This document shows positions 11,495-22,800 of a DNA stretch of 64,000 nt, one piece after another. The notes below the pieces were generated by a model. The model ran no database searches, had not been told where the DNA came from, and saw nothing but the letters and a program-made list of their open reading frames with translations. The number at the start of each line of letters is the position of its first letter. Position 1 is the stretch's first letter. The translations under genes were made by a program, and so were the position numbers. Source of the DNA: Scolanthus callimorphus (taxonomy: Eukaryota; Cnidaria; Anthozoa; Actiniaria; Edwardsiidae); NCBI GenBank assembly GCA_033964015.1, contig CM066912.1, forward strand, positions 19,641,073 through 19,705,072, read 5' to 3'.

Positions 11495-12769
11495 GTAACT
11501 ACAGATGTGGAGGACTGAAACCCACAGAAATAATCTTTAAATGAAAGTCCACGGCGACCTACCTATGTAAAATTTCAAGTGAAAAAAGTTAATGATTGCA
11601 TTCATAGTTATATTGCAGTAAGGCCAGTTTTAGACGTCGAACGTAATTCTTGTCGCACTAAATGTCAATTTCCATTGTTTAGTTAGGTAGAGCTATTGTC
11701 TTGAGCTCATTTGCATTAGGAACGGCACTATTGCCGTGCCAACGCCGCGCTACTGCCGTGCTAAATTAAAATTTTGAATCCTTCCAGCGCTCATAAAATC
11801 AGGGATGAGATCTTCTCCATTGGCCAGACCGATTATTTTAACTTTATAAAATCACTCATATCGAAATAACTTCTTTTCCCTGGCTAATAAACCCAGTCAA
11901 TTTAAGTCGACGTCTAAAACTAGCCTAAGTCTACAGTGAAAATTCATGAATGGAATATTCAGTTATATGACCTTGTGTGAAATGCGAGATCTTTTACATG
12001 CCGAAATCTCTCAAATTTGGCTAATAAATAACCCGTTCAGCAGTTTCGATCACAAATAGCATGCGCTGGTTTTACAGTAAAAAATAGATAGAGAATTTAT
12101 TGAGCTTTCCGTAGGTACCAAACGTGGTGTATTTCGATAATGTTTTGTGGTAGTTTTGTGTTATCTCCGCAAAGGGATCCGGGCTAAATCTAATAAGAAA
12201 ACGGCTTTTGAAGACAGTTTGAAAAGACTTCAATGTTGAAGACTGCTCGTATGATGTCTGCAAAACATTTAGGTAAGAAGCTGTATCAATTGAACATATT
12301 AGAGGAGGAAATTTCAATTTTTAGACGGCTTGCGTGTTTTCCCTCACGGACTATAATGCATTCTGGTGCAACGAAGCATGACGACCGCGCTGTACACAGA
12401 AAATATACCATATTTTTGCCTCGTTTCATATCTTTGAGGAGGCTAACAAGGATTTGCTTCCTTTATATCATTAAATGTTGCAGAAAATTGTGATATCTTT
12501 CTGTTTTCGGGGGTATTATGAACATTTGAGCCTACAGCAATTTGCAAGGGCTTCTGGTCTATTAGGCTGGGGTCTAAATCGCCGTGAACGCCAGGTAAGG
12601 AACATTAAATAATCGAGTATTATGAATTTGTTTGTAGCGAACACATGAGCAGTTAGTCACTTTCGTCATAAACTATGACGAACTTTTTGATCGCGGTTTA
12701 TTGAAATTACGAGATAATTTTTGCGCAAAGCCAATACGTTGCACTTCCCAAAGAGGTCATGAATAACGA

Positions 12770-13075
12770 AAAAGAACAACTCTACCAAAAATGCCCTGCA
12801 GTGATAGGCCTGGCGGGCAGTCACTTTGTTCGAAAGAAGAGTAAGCGTGTGATCGACGTTAAAGGCATAGAAATTCGTCATTTGGGCCGCGCTTCACGCA
12901 ATAATTTCGGCGCGCAATAGATAAATAGTGAATAATAAAAACTACAGGACTTGTTTACTATACATAAAAAAAATGGAATGTTCATCTACATTTTCTTGGT
13001 GAAAGTGCTTTTATCAATGAAATGGCTTGATGAAATACGTTTATCAAAATTCGGGCGCGCTTCGCGCGCAAAAAA
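12770..13075. repeat. Dispersed repeat family M, copy
   Basis: It shares long blocks with 15,775-16,008 (same strand) and with 38,800-39,150 and 39,640-40,110 (opposite strand). It contains TCATCTACATTTTCTTGGTG and AAGTGCTTTTATCAATGAAA and ends in the self-complementary GCGCGCTTCGCGCGC. Non-coding. Confidence 0.7.
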
Positions 13076-13389
13076 AAAAAATGATCCCCTCTATCTGTAA
13101 ACTGTCTTCTACATTGTGACATATTTTCATCTGAAATGTAAAAACATGACAAAACAAAATTACATTTTTTGCCTCTTTGGCACCCCGGCCACTTTTGAAG
13201 GTACTCCGCCGCCCCTGTTCAAGCTCTGACCAAATATTGATTTTGGCTTGGTAACCGCGCTAAAATACCCACACCGCGCGCGACTCGACCCAGTCCACCC
13301 AAGTGCATTCAGCAAAAACGACAAGTGATTCATTGATATGCAACAGGGGAGGATGGCGACGAGGCCTGGACCCGAGTTTAGATGAACGT

Positions 13390-13653
13390 CATATCAAGAT
13401 AGTTTCCTTGAAAAAGTGTCGACTTTCTTCAACTTCCTTATAAGGAAATATCTGCAAACTATATTTGTTTTTTCGCTATTTCTATTGACCTAGAAAGCTG
13501 TAAACTTAACCAGAACTCAGATACACTTGAGAAAAGATGTTATGTACATTTTCCACTGTGTTTTTCACGGTCAGGAACCTGTAAACAAGGTAGACAAGAC
13601 ACCACAGGAAGCCCGCTCGATCACTAAAAAGACGACACTGTTATCTTGATATG
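13390..13653. mobile_element. Small TIR element in family E
   Basis: The termini are CATATCAAGATA and its complement TATCTTGATATG. The sister copy near 22,645 reads GAACGTTCCC straight across the insertion point. No reading frame. Confidence 0.75.
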
Positions 13654-13717
13654 TTCCCAGTTGCTCAGCTGTCAATCAAACAAAGCCTTTGTAACTTGCG
13701 AATTCTACTCTTCAAAC

Positions 13718-14443
13718 CACAGGCTCCCCAAGATCATTGAGCGAACTCCAGAGTTGATAGTTTGCAGTTTTAGTGTCGCTGTGTGAAGTTTGACTGAGTT
13801 CGATGAGCGCTAAAAATGAAAAGAACTTACGAGCAATAAAAAAAAAGAAAATGCCCTTATCTAGTCCTTTAGTACCTAAGTAAACCACTACTAGCATTTA
13901 TTCGGTCGAAATGCACTTTTAAGCGAGTTTTAGCCAATTTTAGTGTCACCTCTTACTCTTACTATATGTTCTGGAAGGCTGCAAACTTCAAAATTCGAAC
14001 CATTCGGCGATCCACAAATATCCCGCGATTTTTCCCCGAAAATCGTGGTCGCTTGCTCAACAAACTTCACAGAATAAAAGTACAACTATTCAGCTTTCTT
14101 GTTTACCTTTTTCGTGGAAATCAACCCTCTCTGAATGATATAATGCGAATCTTTTCAGTCTCGCTGATTCGGCCTGAAATTCACGGCAGGTACGACTACC
14201 GACTCCGTGGTAAAAACAAACCGCGTTGTGACGTTTTTGCTTCCGTCGAGGGGTGGGCCAGACATTGTCTCAGGCTCTCACTACTTGTCCTTCTAGTCTG
14301 CGAAAATGTCTGGCCCACCCCTCTACGGGAGCAAAAACGTCACAACGGTTTGTTTTTACCACTCAGTCAAACTTCACACAGCAACACTTTAAAACTGCAA
14401 ACTACAACTCTGGAGTTCGCTCAGTGATCCTGGGAAGCCTGTG
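13718..14443. mobile_element. TIR element with 7-bp target duplication, large form
   Basis: The ends are CACAGGCT and AAGCCTGTG, with TIRs of about 80 bp containing GAGTTGATAGTTTGCAGTTT. It is flanked by TTCAAAC (13711-13717) and TTCCAAC (14444-14450). The sister repeat near 22,575 shows the single unoccupied TTCCAAC. A shorter member of the family lies at 19,803-20,129. A palindrome (14207-14362) is embedded in it. Confidence 0.85.
14207..14362. repeat. Palindrome nested in the 7-bp-TSD element
   Basis: The arms GTGGTAAAAACAAACCG and GAGGGGTGGGCCAGACA pair with their complements on the right side around a loop of about 40 bases. Two or three small mismatches; no frame. Confidence 0.85.
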
Positions 14444-14622
14444 TTCCAACACAACACTGATCGAGAAGGCTGCACAAACCGAAATTCGAGGACTGATAGC
14501 AATTTTATCATTATTCCATCCATTGAACTTTTATATTTTTGTTCGTTTCAATACATATTGCATGCAAATAATAGCTTTAGCAGGAATAATTCAGTCTGTC
14601 GGGTCTGTTCTTCAGGTAAGGG

Positions 14623-15770
14623 GGGACCGGTCATTATTTATCGCCTGGGTGTGGGGGGGGGGGGAGGGCAGAGGATTTTGGGAGGGATCACTTCATTTTG
14701 GGGCGAGCGAAAGGGAGGATCTCTCAAACCTGAAGCCCTGAAAGGGGGGACCACAAGAAATTTCGTAACGAGTGATTCCAGCAAGTTCTATATCATGTGC
14801 ATTGAAAAATTTCGGCGCGCTTCGCGCCATAAAGAAAGGGACGGACCATTTGATATTTGATGGGGGGAGTGGCTATTTTTTTGGGCTCGATATTTTTTTC
14901 GCGTCCAGTTTTGCTGCTCGAATTGTTTTCCCTAGAACGTGACTGTGCTCGATATTTTTTTCCTGATATTTCTTTTTTGGGTTCGAGACGTCACTTAAAA
15001 ATGATTTCGCCCTCAAAACGGCAATTGATCACTTCAATAAAGTTTGATTTCATGCTCTCCTGTTATGTTAGCATTTCGCGAAATTTAAGCATCTGGATCA
15101 GTTCGGTTCGAGGCTGACAACTGAGAAGTTTGTATGTTTCTCAGTGCGCGCGAAGCGGCGCGCCGCGATTTTGAAAATCTACGAGGGTAATGATATTTCT
15201 TATTTCTGGGAGATGAGAATCACGCTGAAAAGAAATGGTGTCACAATAAAAACATCATAAATGATCAAAAATTAATCATGCCTGTACTTACGATGGTATA
15301 GATTGTAAAATACCACAGCACACGCTTTTTATGAGCGTGACGCTGCTGCTTTGGGCATATCAGTTGCAAGTAAGTAAACCTTTACTTATCGTTTTCTTAA
15401 ATTATTTAAATTTTAAAATGAATATATAAAGCGTTTTCATTGTTGTAGATGGCGAGCGCGCGCCGACCAAAAAATCCCTCTATTTATAAAAACATCAGGT
15501 TCCCTAAAATGGTAAATCAGGTGAGAGTTTTAAAGTGAGTATGCTCGAGGATTTTTTTTCCCCACCAGCTTTGCTTGCGCGATATTTTTTTTCTAGGTCA
15601 GAAGCTTGCTCGAAACTTTTTTTGGGAATCATCCACCCCTCCCATCAAGTATCAAATGGTCCGTCCCTAATGCAGTTTTAGTGGTTATTCAAGCAACTTC
15701 TCTTTCATTTGCATTTTTCTACCTCACTTCACTCAATACATAATAAAAATTTCGGCGCGCTTCGCGCGCA
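14623..15770. repeat. Family D repeat starting GGGACCGGTCATTATTTA
   Basis: It shares GGGACCGGTCATTATTTATC, a G run, GGGATCACTTCATTTTGGGG and CTGAAGCCCTGAAAGG with 22,817-22,990, and similar sequence in reverse with 39,170-39,480. It is interrupted by the TIR element at 14,837-15,668. Confidence 0.75.
14837..15668. mobile_element. TIR element, AGGGACGGACCATTTGATA ends
   Basis: The left end AGGGACGGACCATTTGATA is matched by its complement at 15,650-15,668, followed inward by pairing G- and C-rich stretches. Interior T-runs alternate with TTTCGAGC-like sequence. No transposase was recognised. It is inserted into family D. Confidence 0.75.
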
Positions 15771-15774
15771 TAAA

Positions 15775-16008
15775 GAATATCATCTAAAATAGTCTTTGCC
15801 AGTCTTTGCCAACTCGCACAACGAAGACACTGCCTTCGCACCGTTCACAAGAACAACTGTATCTTGGCGAGGAAGAACAAACTCTACCAAAAATGATAGG
15901 CAGTGATAGGCCTGGCGGGCATGCAGTCACTATGTTTGAAAGAAGAGCAAACGGAATGTTCATCTACACTTTCTTGATGAAAGTGCTTTTATCAATGAAA
16001 TGTTAGTA
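15775..16008. repeat. Family M repeat bordering copy 2 of the duplication
   Basis: Shares ACTCTACCAAAAATG, GTGATAGGCCTGGCGGGC and GAAAGTGCTTTTATCAATGA with 12,770-13,030. The left edge of the duplicated promoter segment abuts it directly, so a family M copy lies next to the inner edge of each duplicated segment. Confidence 0.65.
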
Positions 16009-16302
16009 ACAAACAGCGTAGTTTATGTGTCTTGGATAATTGCCACACGTGTGTTCCTTGTCGCATGAAGGGTTTGCGTGATGAAAGCCTGCAGCTGAAG
16101 TCTCTCAAGTTATTTTCCCAAGTTGAAATTTATTCCTCAATATACAAATAAAGCATCCAACTCCAAAACATTCCCATGTCCTCAGCCTCTTCGCCTCAGA
16201 CAAATTACCTCACGGTTCAGTGAAAATTTCTTGGTTGCATGGACGAGTCTCAATGTCAATTCTCGACAAGGGCATTAACCTTGGCCGATACCGTAATGAC
16301 TC

Positions 16303-16536
16303 CATTCTCGAACCCGGAGCTCCCCGGCTCGACAACTCGCGGGGGAGCCTCCGGTGACAGCCATTTACGTTGAGTGAGATTTGATACAGAGCCTTTGAGA
16401 GAAACAACATTCTGCGCATGCCCCAAAGTTCAAAGTTAGCCAATCGGCGAGGGGCCCTCAAATGGATGCCGCTAAAGCCCCCCCCCCCCGCCCACCCACC
16501 ACAGCAGATGAGCCGGGAAGCTCTGGTACTAGAATG
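16303..16536. mobile_element. MULE-type MITE with perfect 9-bp target duplication
   Basis: The termini are CATTCTCGAACCCGGAGCTC and the complement of CATTCTAGTACCAGAGCTTC. TAATGACTC flanks both sides (16294-16302 and 16537-16545). A 9-bp duplication is typical of Mutator-like elements. It ends 159 bp before the ATG of exon 1 copy 2. Relatives are at 29,833, 30,642 and 48,413. Confidence 0.9.
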
Positions 16537-16576
16537 TAATGACTCGCAAAAGCCACGGCATATTTCTACGATGTTA

Positions 16577-16586
16577 GCGCATGCGC
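16577..16586. promoter_or_regulatory. NRF1-type palindrome upstream of exon 1, copy 2
   Basis: Same GCGCATGCGC as in copy 1, 110 bp before the ATG at 16,696. It lies just downstream of the MITE insertion. Confidence 0.45.
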
Positions 16587-16695
16587 ATTGTTTTGTTACA
16601 CGCCTTTATTGAACCGTTGCCCGCGAGAAGCAGCATCACTTCCATCCCCTTCTCAGTCAGTGTTAACATTGTTAACCAAGCTAAGCTCGTCCAAA

Positions 16696-16890
16696 ATGCC
16701 CCAAAAGAAGGCTAGAGACTACGACAAACAAATACAACAATTGAAAAAGGGAGCATGTGATAAAGTTGCACCGTATCGGGAGGCACTCCGCAAACTAGAC
16801 ATCTTTATCCTTGATAACACTATCCGTGAGACTACGGTAGGACAACTGCGTGGGCACACGATAGACAACAAATGGGCTATATATGAACAG
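16696..16890 (+). CDS. Lyase/EF-hand gene, first coding exon, copy 2
   Basis: Identical in protein to the exon at 11,300: 65 codons ending GAACAG before GTAACT. It is the copy nearer to exon 2 (intron about 10.5 kb). The lysine-rich N-terminus MPQKKARDYDKQIQQLKKG precedes the barrel. Confidence 0.75.
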
Positions 16891-19800
16891 GTAACTACAG
16901 ATGTGGAGGACTGAAACCCACAGAAATAATCTTTAAATGAAAGTCCACGGCGACCTACCTATGTAAAATTTCAAGTGAAAAAAGTTAATGATTGCATTCA
17001 TAGATATATTGCAGTAAGGCCAGTTTTAGACGTCGAACGTAATTCTTGTCGCACTAAATGTCAATTTCCCATTGTTTAGTTAGTTAGAGCTATTGTCTTG
17101 AGCTCATTTGCATTAGGAACGGCACTATTGCCGTGCCAACGCCGCGCTACTGCCGTGCTAAATTAAAATTTTGAATCCTTCCAGCGCTCATAAAATCAGG
17201 GATGAGATCTTCTCCATTGGCCAGACCGATTATTTTAACTTTATAAAATCACTCATATCGAAATAACTTGCTTTCCCTGGCTAATAAACCCAGTCAATTT
17301 AGTTCGACGTCTAAAACTAGCCTAAGTCTACAGTGAAAATACATGAATGGAATATTCAGTTCATTATTGCATATTGATTTCTTAAATCATTCAAAAATAC
17401 TGATTTCAATTCAATATTCAATGTTCAAATTTTGATATCTGAGTACGCAACTGTTTGCAAGAAAATGAGTGCATTTTAGAAATGAATAATAGAAAACAAT
17501 TATATAATAATGAATTAAATATTCCACTGATTCCGCCGCTCTGGGGCACGCTTCATGTCTTTTGACTAAATGTCTATGGTAAACATAACATTAAGTCTAA
17601 ACCACGGCGATTTGGCGTTATATGACCTTATGTGAAATGCGAGATCTTTTACATCCCGAAATCTCTCAAATTTGGCTAATAAATAACCCGTTCAGCAGTT
17701 TCGATCACAAATAGCATGCGCTGGTTTTACAGTAAAAAATAGATAGAGAATTTATTGAGCTTTCCGTAGGTACCAAACGTGGTGTATTTCGATAATGTTT
17801 TGTGGTAGTTTTGTGTTATCTCCGTAAAGGGATCCGGGCTAAATCTAATAAGAAAACGGCTTTTGAAGACAGTTTGAAAAGACTTCAATGTTGAAGACTG
17901 CTCGTATGATGTCTGCAAAACATTTAGGTAAGAAGCTGTATCAATTGAACATATTAGAGGAGGAAATTTCAATTTTTAGACGGCTTGCGTGTTTTCCCTC
18001 ACGGACTATAATGCATTCTGGTAAAACGAAGCATGACGACCGCGCTGTACACACAAAATATACCATATTTTTGTCTCGTTTCATATCTTTGAGGAGGCTA
18101 ACAAGGATTTGCTTCCTTTATATCATTAAATGTTGCAGAAGATTGTGATATCTTTCTGTTTTTGGGGGTATTATGAACATTTGAGCCTAACAGCAATTTG
18201 CAAGGGCTTCTGGTCTATTAGGCTGGGGTCTAAATCGCCGTGAACGCCATGTAAGGAACATTAAATAATCGAGTATTATGAATTTGTTTGTAGCGAACAC
18301 ATGAGCAGTTATGTCACCTTCGTCACAAACTATGACGAACTTTTTGATGGCGGTTTATTGAAATTACGAGATAATTACGCGATCACGAATCACGGACCGA
18401 TTTTTCGTTATTTCACGGATCACGGAGTTATGAAAACGCTTTTCACGAATCACGGAAGTAAAATTTTAAAAACGATTATGCAAGTTGTGTTTCGCAGGGT
18501 GGTATCCCCAACTATCTTGCTAAGGACATACAGCGCATACAGAATCGCTCAATGGACATCTTAGGCCTTGCTAGAGACACCTTAGAGCCGCTTAATGTTA
18601 GGAGAGACAAGCACACGGTGCAGGTTTTTAAAAACATCGTAGAGTCAGACGATCACCCGTGTAGGAGATTCATTAGCAAAGCACCAAGAACTTACACACT
18701 CCGATCTCAAAGGGTGCGAGCACCAATTCCGCGCACGGACAGGAACAAGATGTCGTTCATTCAGCGCGCCACAAGAATATACTCGTAGTACTAGAACTCA
18801 TAGAAGGAATTGTAGTTTTTATATTTTATATTTTATGTGTAAATTCGACGTAATTCTTATGCTAAAGTTGAATAATCAAGTTTAATATATAGATTTAGGC
18901 AATGCCTAAAAGCGGAACTCCAATCATACACACCCCACGTCTTACTCACAGGGAGCTCACCTTTACAGTTTAAATCAAGAAAATTCATGTTACTATTATA
19001 TGGCAATGATAGTATTAGCGCGTTCTGATATGCTAACAAGTCGCAGTTCACGACCGACAAAAGATATTATTATTCAGCCATGCCACTATCTCGGTTCTGA
19101 TTGGCTAAGAATACGCAGCGAAACCTTGTTGGCGCGCAGTGCCTGACGTCATACTACGGACATTAGGATTGATGCACTCTAATGACGTCATAACGCAAGC
19201 CAATAGGTTTGGCCGCCATCTTGGGTTTCATTTCCGAATTGAAAGCCGGTTTTGCGAATGTTCTCGTTGAATCTGTTATGATTTTTGCCAAGAGATCGTT
19301 GCTCAGGATATCCGTAAACATCAACTATGGCTATTTGAATTGAATACAAAAGGAAAATACCAATGGACGTAAGATGAAGTTGAAAAACCGCGTCGCCGTG
19401 CACGGCCTCATCGCTGACTTCGTTTAGCTAGGTAAGAATTATTGGTTGCTGAATAATAAAAGAATTATTGAATTCGGTTTTCGCATGATAGTGAGATTTG
19501 TCAACGCCTCGGGTTAGTGTTATCCGCCTCAGCTTCGCTTCGGCAGATAACACAAACCTCGGCGTTGCCAAATCTCACTATCATGCTCAACCTCATCCAA
19601 TAAGTGTTAAATGTATCAGTCAATTCCAGCGGTGACCATCCCCCCCCCTCCCCGGGACACCGTGGGGCATTTGCACACCACTGCCTTCCCTGGGGTGGGG
19701 AATTTTGAAAATTTTGCTGGCCCCGGGGTCGGGAATTGTTTTTCCCCGGGGGAGGGGGATGGGGAATTTTGGTTTTCTCATCTCAAGCGCGTCGGGTTTT

Positions 19801-22800
19801 GCCACAGGCTTCCCAGGATCATTGAGCGAACTTTAGAGTTGATAGTTTGCAGTTTTATAGTGTCGCTGTGTGAAGTTTGACTGAGTTCGATGAGCGCTAA
19901 AATATGAGTACCATCGAAAAATAAAAAAGTTTGAAAAATACCCTTATCTAGTCCTTTAGTACTTCAGTAAATCACTACTTGCATTTATTCGGTCAGAAAT
20001 ACACTTTTAAGCGAGTTTTAGCCAATTTTATTGTCACCTCTCACACTACTATATGCTGTCACACAGCGACACTATAAAACTGCAAACTATCAACTCTAAA
20101 GTTCGCTCAATGATCCTGGGAAGCCTGTGGTTTTGCGAACTACAACACCAGTTATAATAACTATCGATTGGCAGTTACAATGTCCCAGTTACAGAAAATA
20201 ACGCCACATAAAATGCAATGCAGAGCATGGCCCGTATACACCACGTTTGGGGAAACAGATTTGCACATTTCGCAGTTAACGTCTTCTATAGAGAAGAAAC
20301 AGATTTCGCAATTTCGTCTCAGTGGAAAAACATAAAAATGAATTGACACTATAAACAGAGGTCCAATTTCGCAAAAAGTCAAGTAACATAACTGCGAAAT
20401 AGTTGCTCTGCAAATAGAATAAAGGTAAATTTCGCATTGAGAGATTTCGGGGGACAATTTGCAGCCAAGTGGCTACAACCGCGAATGGCTTAGGAATGTC
20501 TACCGATATTGTACTAATACCTTAGTTTCACTTCTTTATTTATATTTTGTCTCACTTTCAGTGAAATGAGAACTCGTTCAAAGACGAGAAAACATACATT
20601 TAAAAACGAATTATAAATGCCAGGACAGTATACATGGAGTTGAAGTTTTTGTTGTGAAGCTTTGTCACGCAGAGTCGATGGAATCTTACCGTCTTTTTCT
20701 CGGTCCCGGGGTGGGGCATTTTTCCGCTTTTTGTTTTCCCCGCCGTGGGGTATTTTGCATTTTTGCCAACCCGGGGGTGGGGAATTTTCAGTTTTATTTT
20801 TAGAAATGACCAAAATCCCGGGGTTGCCCGCGGGGGGGGGGGGGGGGGGGGCATGATCACCGCTGGAATTGACTGATACATAATCTCCTTGAAATAAAAA
20901 TGAAAAATAAGATTTTCAGCGAAATCCACAACAAAGAATACTTGACATAGTATTTGTCTCATTGTACTAACTAAATCTAACATGTGACAGGAAAATCAAG
21001 GCTAGAATATCAGAAATGACCTGTTTACATAACAATTTGCCAAAAAGTCACGCTTACTCAAAACTATAATTCGAGTTTAGCCGGAGAAAAAGAAACCTTG
21101 AGGGAGCCAACTAAAGCAGCAAAACGTAAAAGTTACGTGTCAAGTCAGAATTTTCTCATCAGGAATGCAATAAACTTGGAAGCTAAAAATATAAATAGCA
21201 TAAGAAGCAATTTCAAGCAATTTCATTTTGTGCTTAAGTACCGATAACTGATAGTGAAGTTGTTTCTTTCCTCCGTTATTCGGCTTAAACCATCGCAATT
21301 TTCTGTTATTGACAATGCTGTTCAATCCTGTTCTGGCTCCCTGTTCGTAGATCTCATATGAGTATTCGAAGAACACGTTGTTTGCAGCTTTTACGAAAGA
21401 AACTGTTGTTCTTCTTCAGAAGAACGCCGAAGTCTTGCGCGCTTCGCCGTGGGCCGGGTATTCTGCAATCTAGCCTTTGAATCTTTGCAACTCCCTCATA
21501 GTTTCTCCAAAATGACTAAACAACATTATGATATATCGGCGAAGGAATCGAATCCGAAGTATTTTGACAATCATTAGAGAATTCTTTTGAGCAAATTTGG
21601 CGTGGTTCGCACCCACGAGTTTGTCTCAGTTTGACTCAACAAAAATGATGAAGTCGAGTGAGCCGACGCGGGCGCGTGTTTTGTGAGTTTTTTTCGGCGG
21701 GAAAATGAAGGAGCGACTTCCGGTCCGTGTCCTCTGCCAAGCACCGGGTCAAAGCACCGTGGCGCTCTGCGGCGCTGTGCAGGAGGACAAAATGACGCGC
21801 GCGCTCAGTGATCCAAGACGGACTGTGATTGGCTGTGTACACGGGTCGCCAAAAACGCAAGTGCGCATGCGTAAATAAGAGCCCGCGATGTTTTCTTAAG
21901 CCGCTGAACGTATCGTTTTGGCTTGGATGGGTTGCTTTCTCGTGTGACGTTGAATGATACCTATGGGGCTCCACTCCGAAGGCACGGAGTGGAGCCCCAT
22001 ACGTATCATTCAACGTCACATGAGAACGCAACCCATCCAAGCCAAAACGATACGTTCAGCGGCTTACGAAAACATCGCGGGATCTTATTTACACATGCGC
22101 ACACATGCGCACTTGCGTTTTGGCGACCTGTGGGGGGGGGGGGGGGGGGGGGGGGGGGGCATGATCACCGCTGGAATTGACTGATACATAATCTCCTTGA
22201 AATAAAAACGAAAAATAAGATTTTCAGCGAAATCCACAACAAAGAATACTTGACATAGTATTTGTCTCATTGTACTAACTAAATCTCCCGCTTCAGTCTT
22301 TCAGGCTGTAAAAATATAAATAATCCTCATTCGTAACTGAAACAAGTAGGTATGTTATAGATTTGATCTTTATGTGAGACCTGTTGCTTTAATATTCTTC
22401 GCTATTTCATTGCTTCGTCGTCTTGTCCGCTAGCAAACTTTACCTGAAGAACAGACCCGACAGACTGAATTATTCCTGCTAAGCTTTTATTTGCATGCAT
22501 GCAATATGTATTGAAACGAACAAAAATATAAAAGTTCAATCGATGGAATAATGATCGATCCGTGTTGTGTTGGAAGAGGAGAGTTCGCAAGTTACAAAGG
22601 CTTTGTTTGATTGACAGCTGAGCAACTGGGAACGTTCATCTAAACTCGGGTCCAGGCCTCGTCGCCATATCCCCCTGGAGTTAGCAAAGCTATGTTGTAC
22701 CATCTCTATTTTTGTGGCATTTTTTAATGTTTATTTTTATCATAATTCTGCAAATTCTGCACCGACGTACGTTAATTTGATCAATAACATCTTAGTAACT

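Larger units (their letters stand above)
10358..12722 (+). repeat. Duplicated promoter/exon 1 segment, copy 1
   Basis: This stretch is nearly identical to 16,009-18,375. It contains an identical first coding exon (11300-11494), the DNA upstream of it, and the start of the following intron. Relative to copy 2 it carries about 480 extra bases at 10,631-11,107 and lacks the MITE and the 17.36-17.62 kb insertion found there. It could be a true tandem duplication or two alleles placed in series by the assembler. Confidence 0.9.
13340..14620 (+). repeat. Dispersed repeat family E, filled with two younger insertions
   Basis: The same repeat lies on the opposite strand at 22,430-22,690 without the insertions, so that copy acts as an empty site. 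Shared blocks include GGCGACGAGGCCTGGACCCG, CAGCTGTCAATCAAACAAAG and AATTCAGTCTGTCGGGTCTG. The insertions in this copy are at 13,390-13,653 and 13,718-14,443. Confidence 0.8.
16009..18375 (+). repeat. Duplicated promoter/exon 1 segment, copy 2
   Basis: This is the sister of 10,358-12,722 with very few substitutions. It carries two insertions absent from copy 1: a MITE at 16,303-16,536 and about 260 bp at 17,361-17,619. Beyond 18,375 the copies stop matching and a LINE fragment follows. Confidence 0.9.
19612..20880. mobile_element. TIR element TGTATCAGTCAATTCCAGCG, about 1.27 kb
   Basis: The left end TGTATCAGTCAATTCCAGCG is matched by its complement at 20,850-20,880. Long C or G runs lie just inside both ends, and paired motifs such as GGGGTGGGGAATTTT occur in both subterminal regions. 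A 7-bp-TSD MITE (19,803) is nested inside. Minus-strand frames of about 100 codons have no recognisable domain. Confidence 0.75.
18886..22128. repeat. Family A, copy 2, split by nested insertions
   Basis: 18,886-19,066 and 20,881-21,970 together match 4,640-5,945. The stretch 19,067-20,879 interrupts them, with ATA at both junctions. The right end is followed by an inverted copy of its own last 130 bp or so (see fold-back at 21,844). Confidence 0.8.

Noticed and set aside
12072..12493. Frames of 81 and 86 codons also present at 17,727-18,148
   Set aside because: Conserved between the two sites only because the whole 2.4-kb segment is duplicated; no domain or start context supports them.
14521..14620. 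Short peptide resembling the start of bacterial HflD (ALAGIIQSV)
   Set aside because: Only about ten residues match, it lies in dispersed family E with several insertions, and no flanking sequence supports it.
20161..20457. Minus-strand frame of 98 codons inside the TGTATCAGTC element as a transposase
   Set aside because: Cys-rich but without any recognisable catalytic or DNA-binding motif, and too short.
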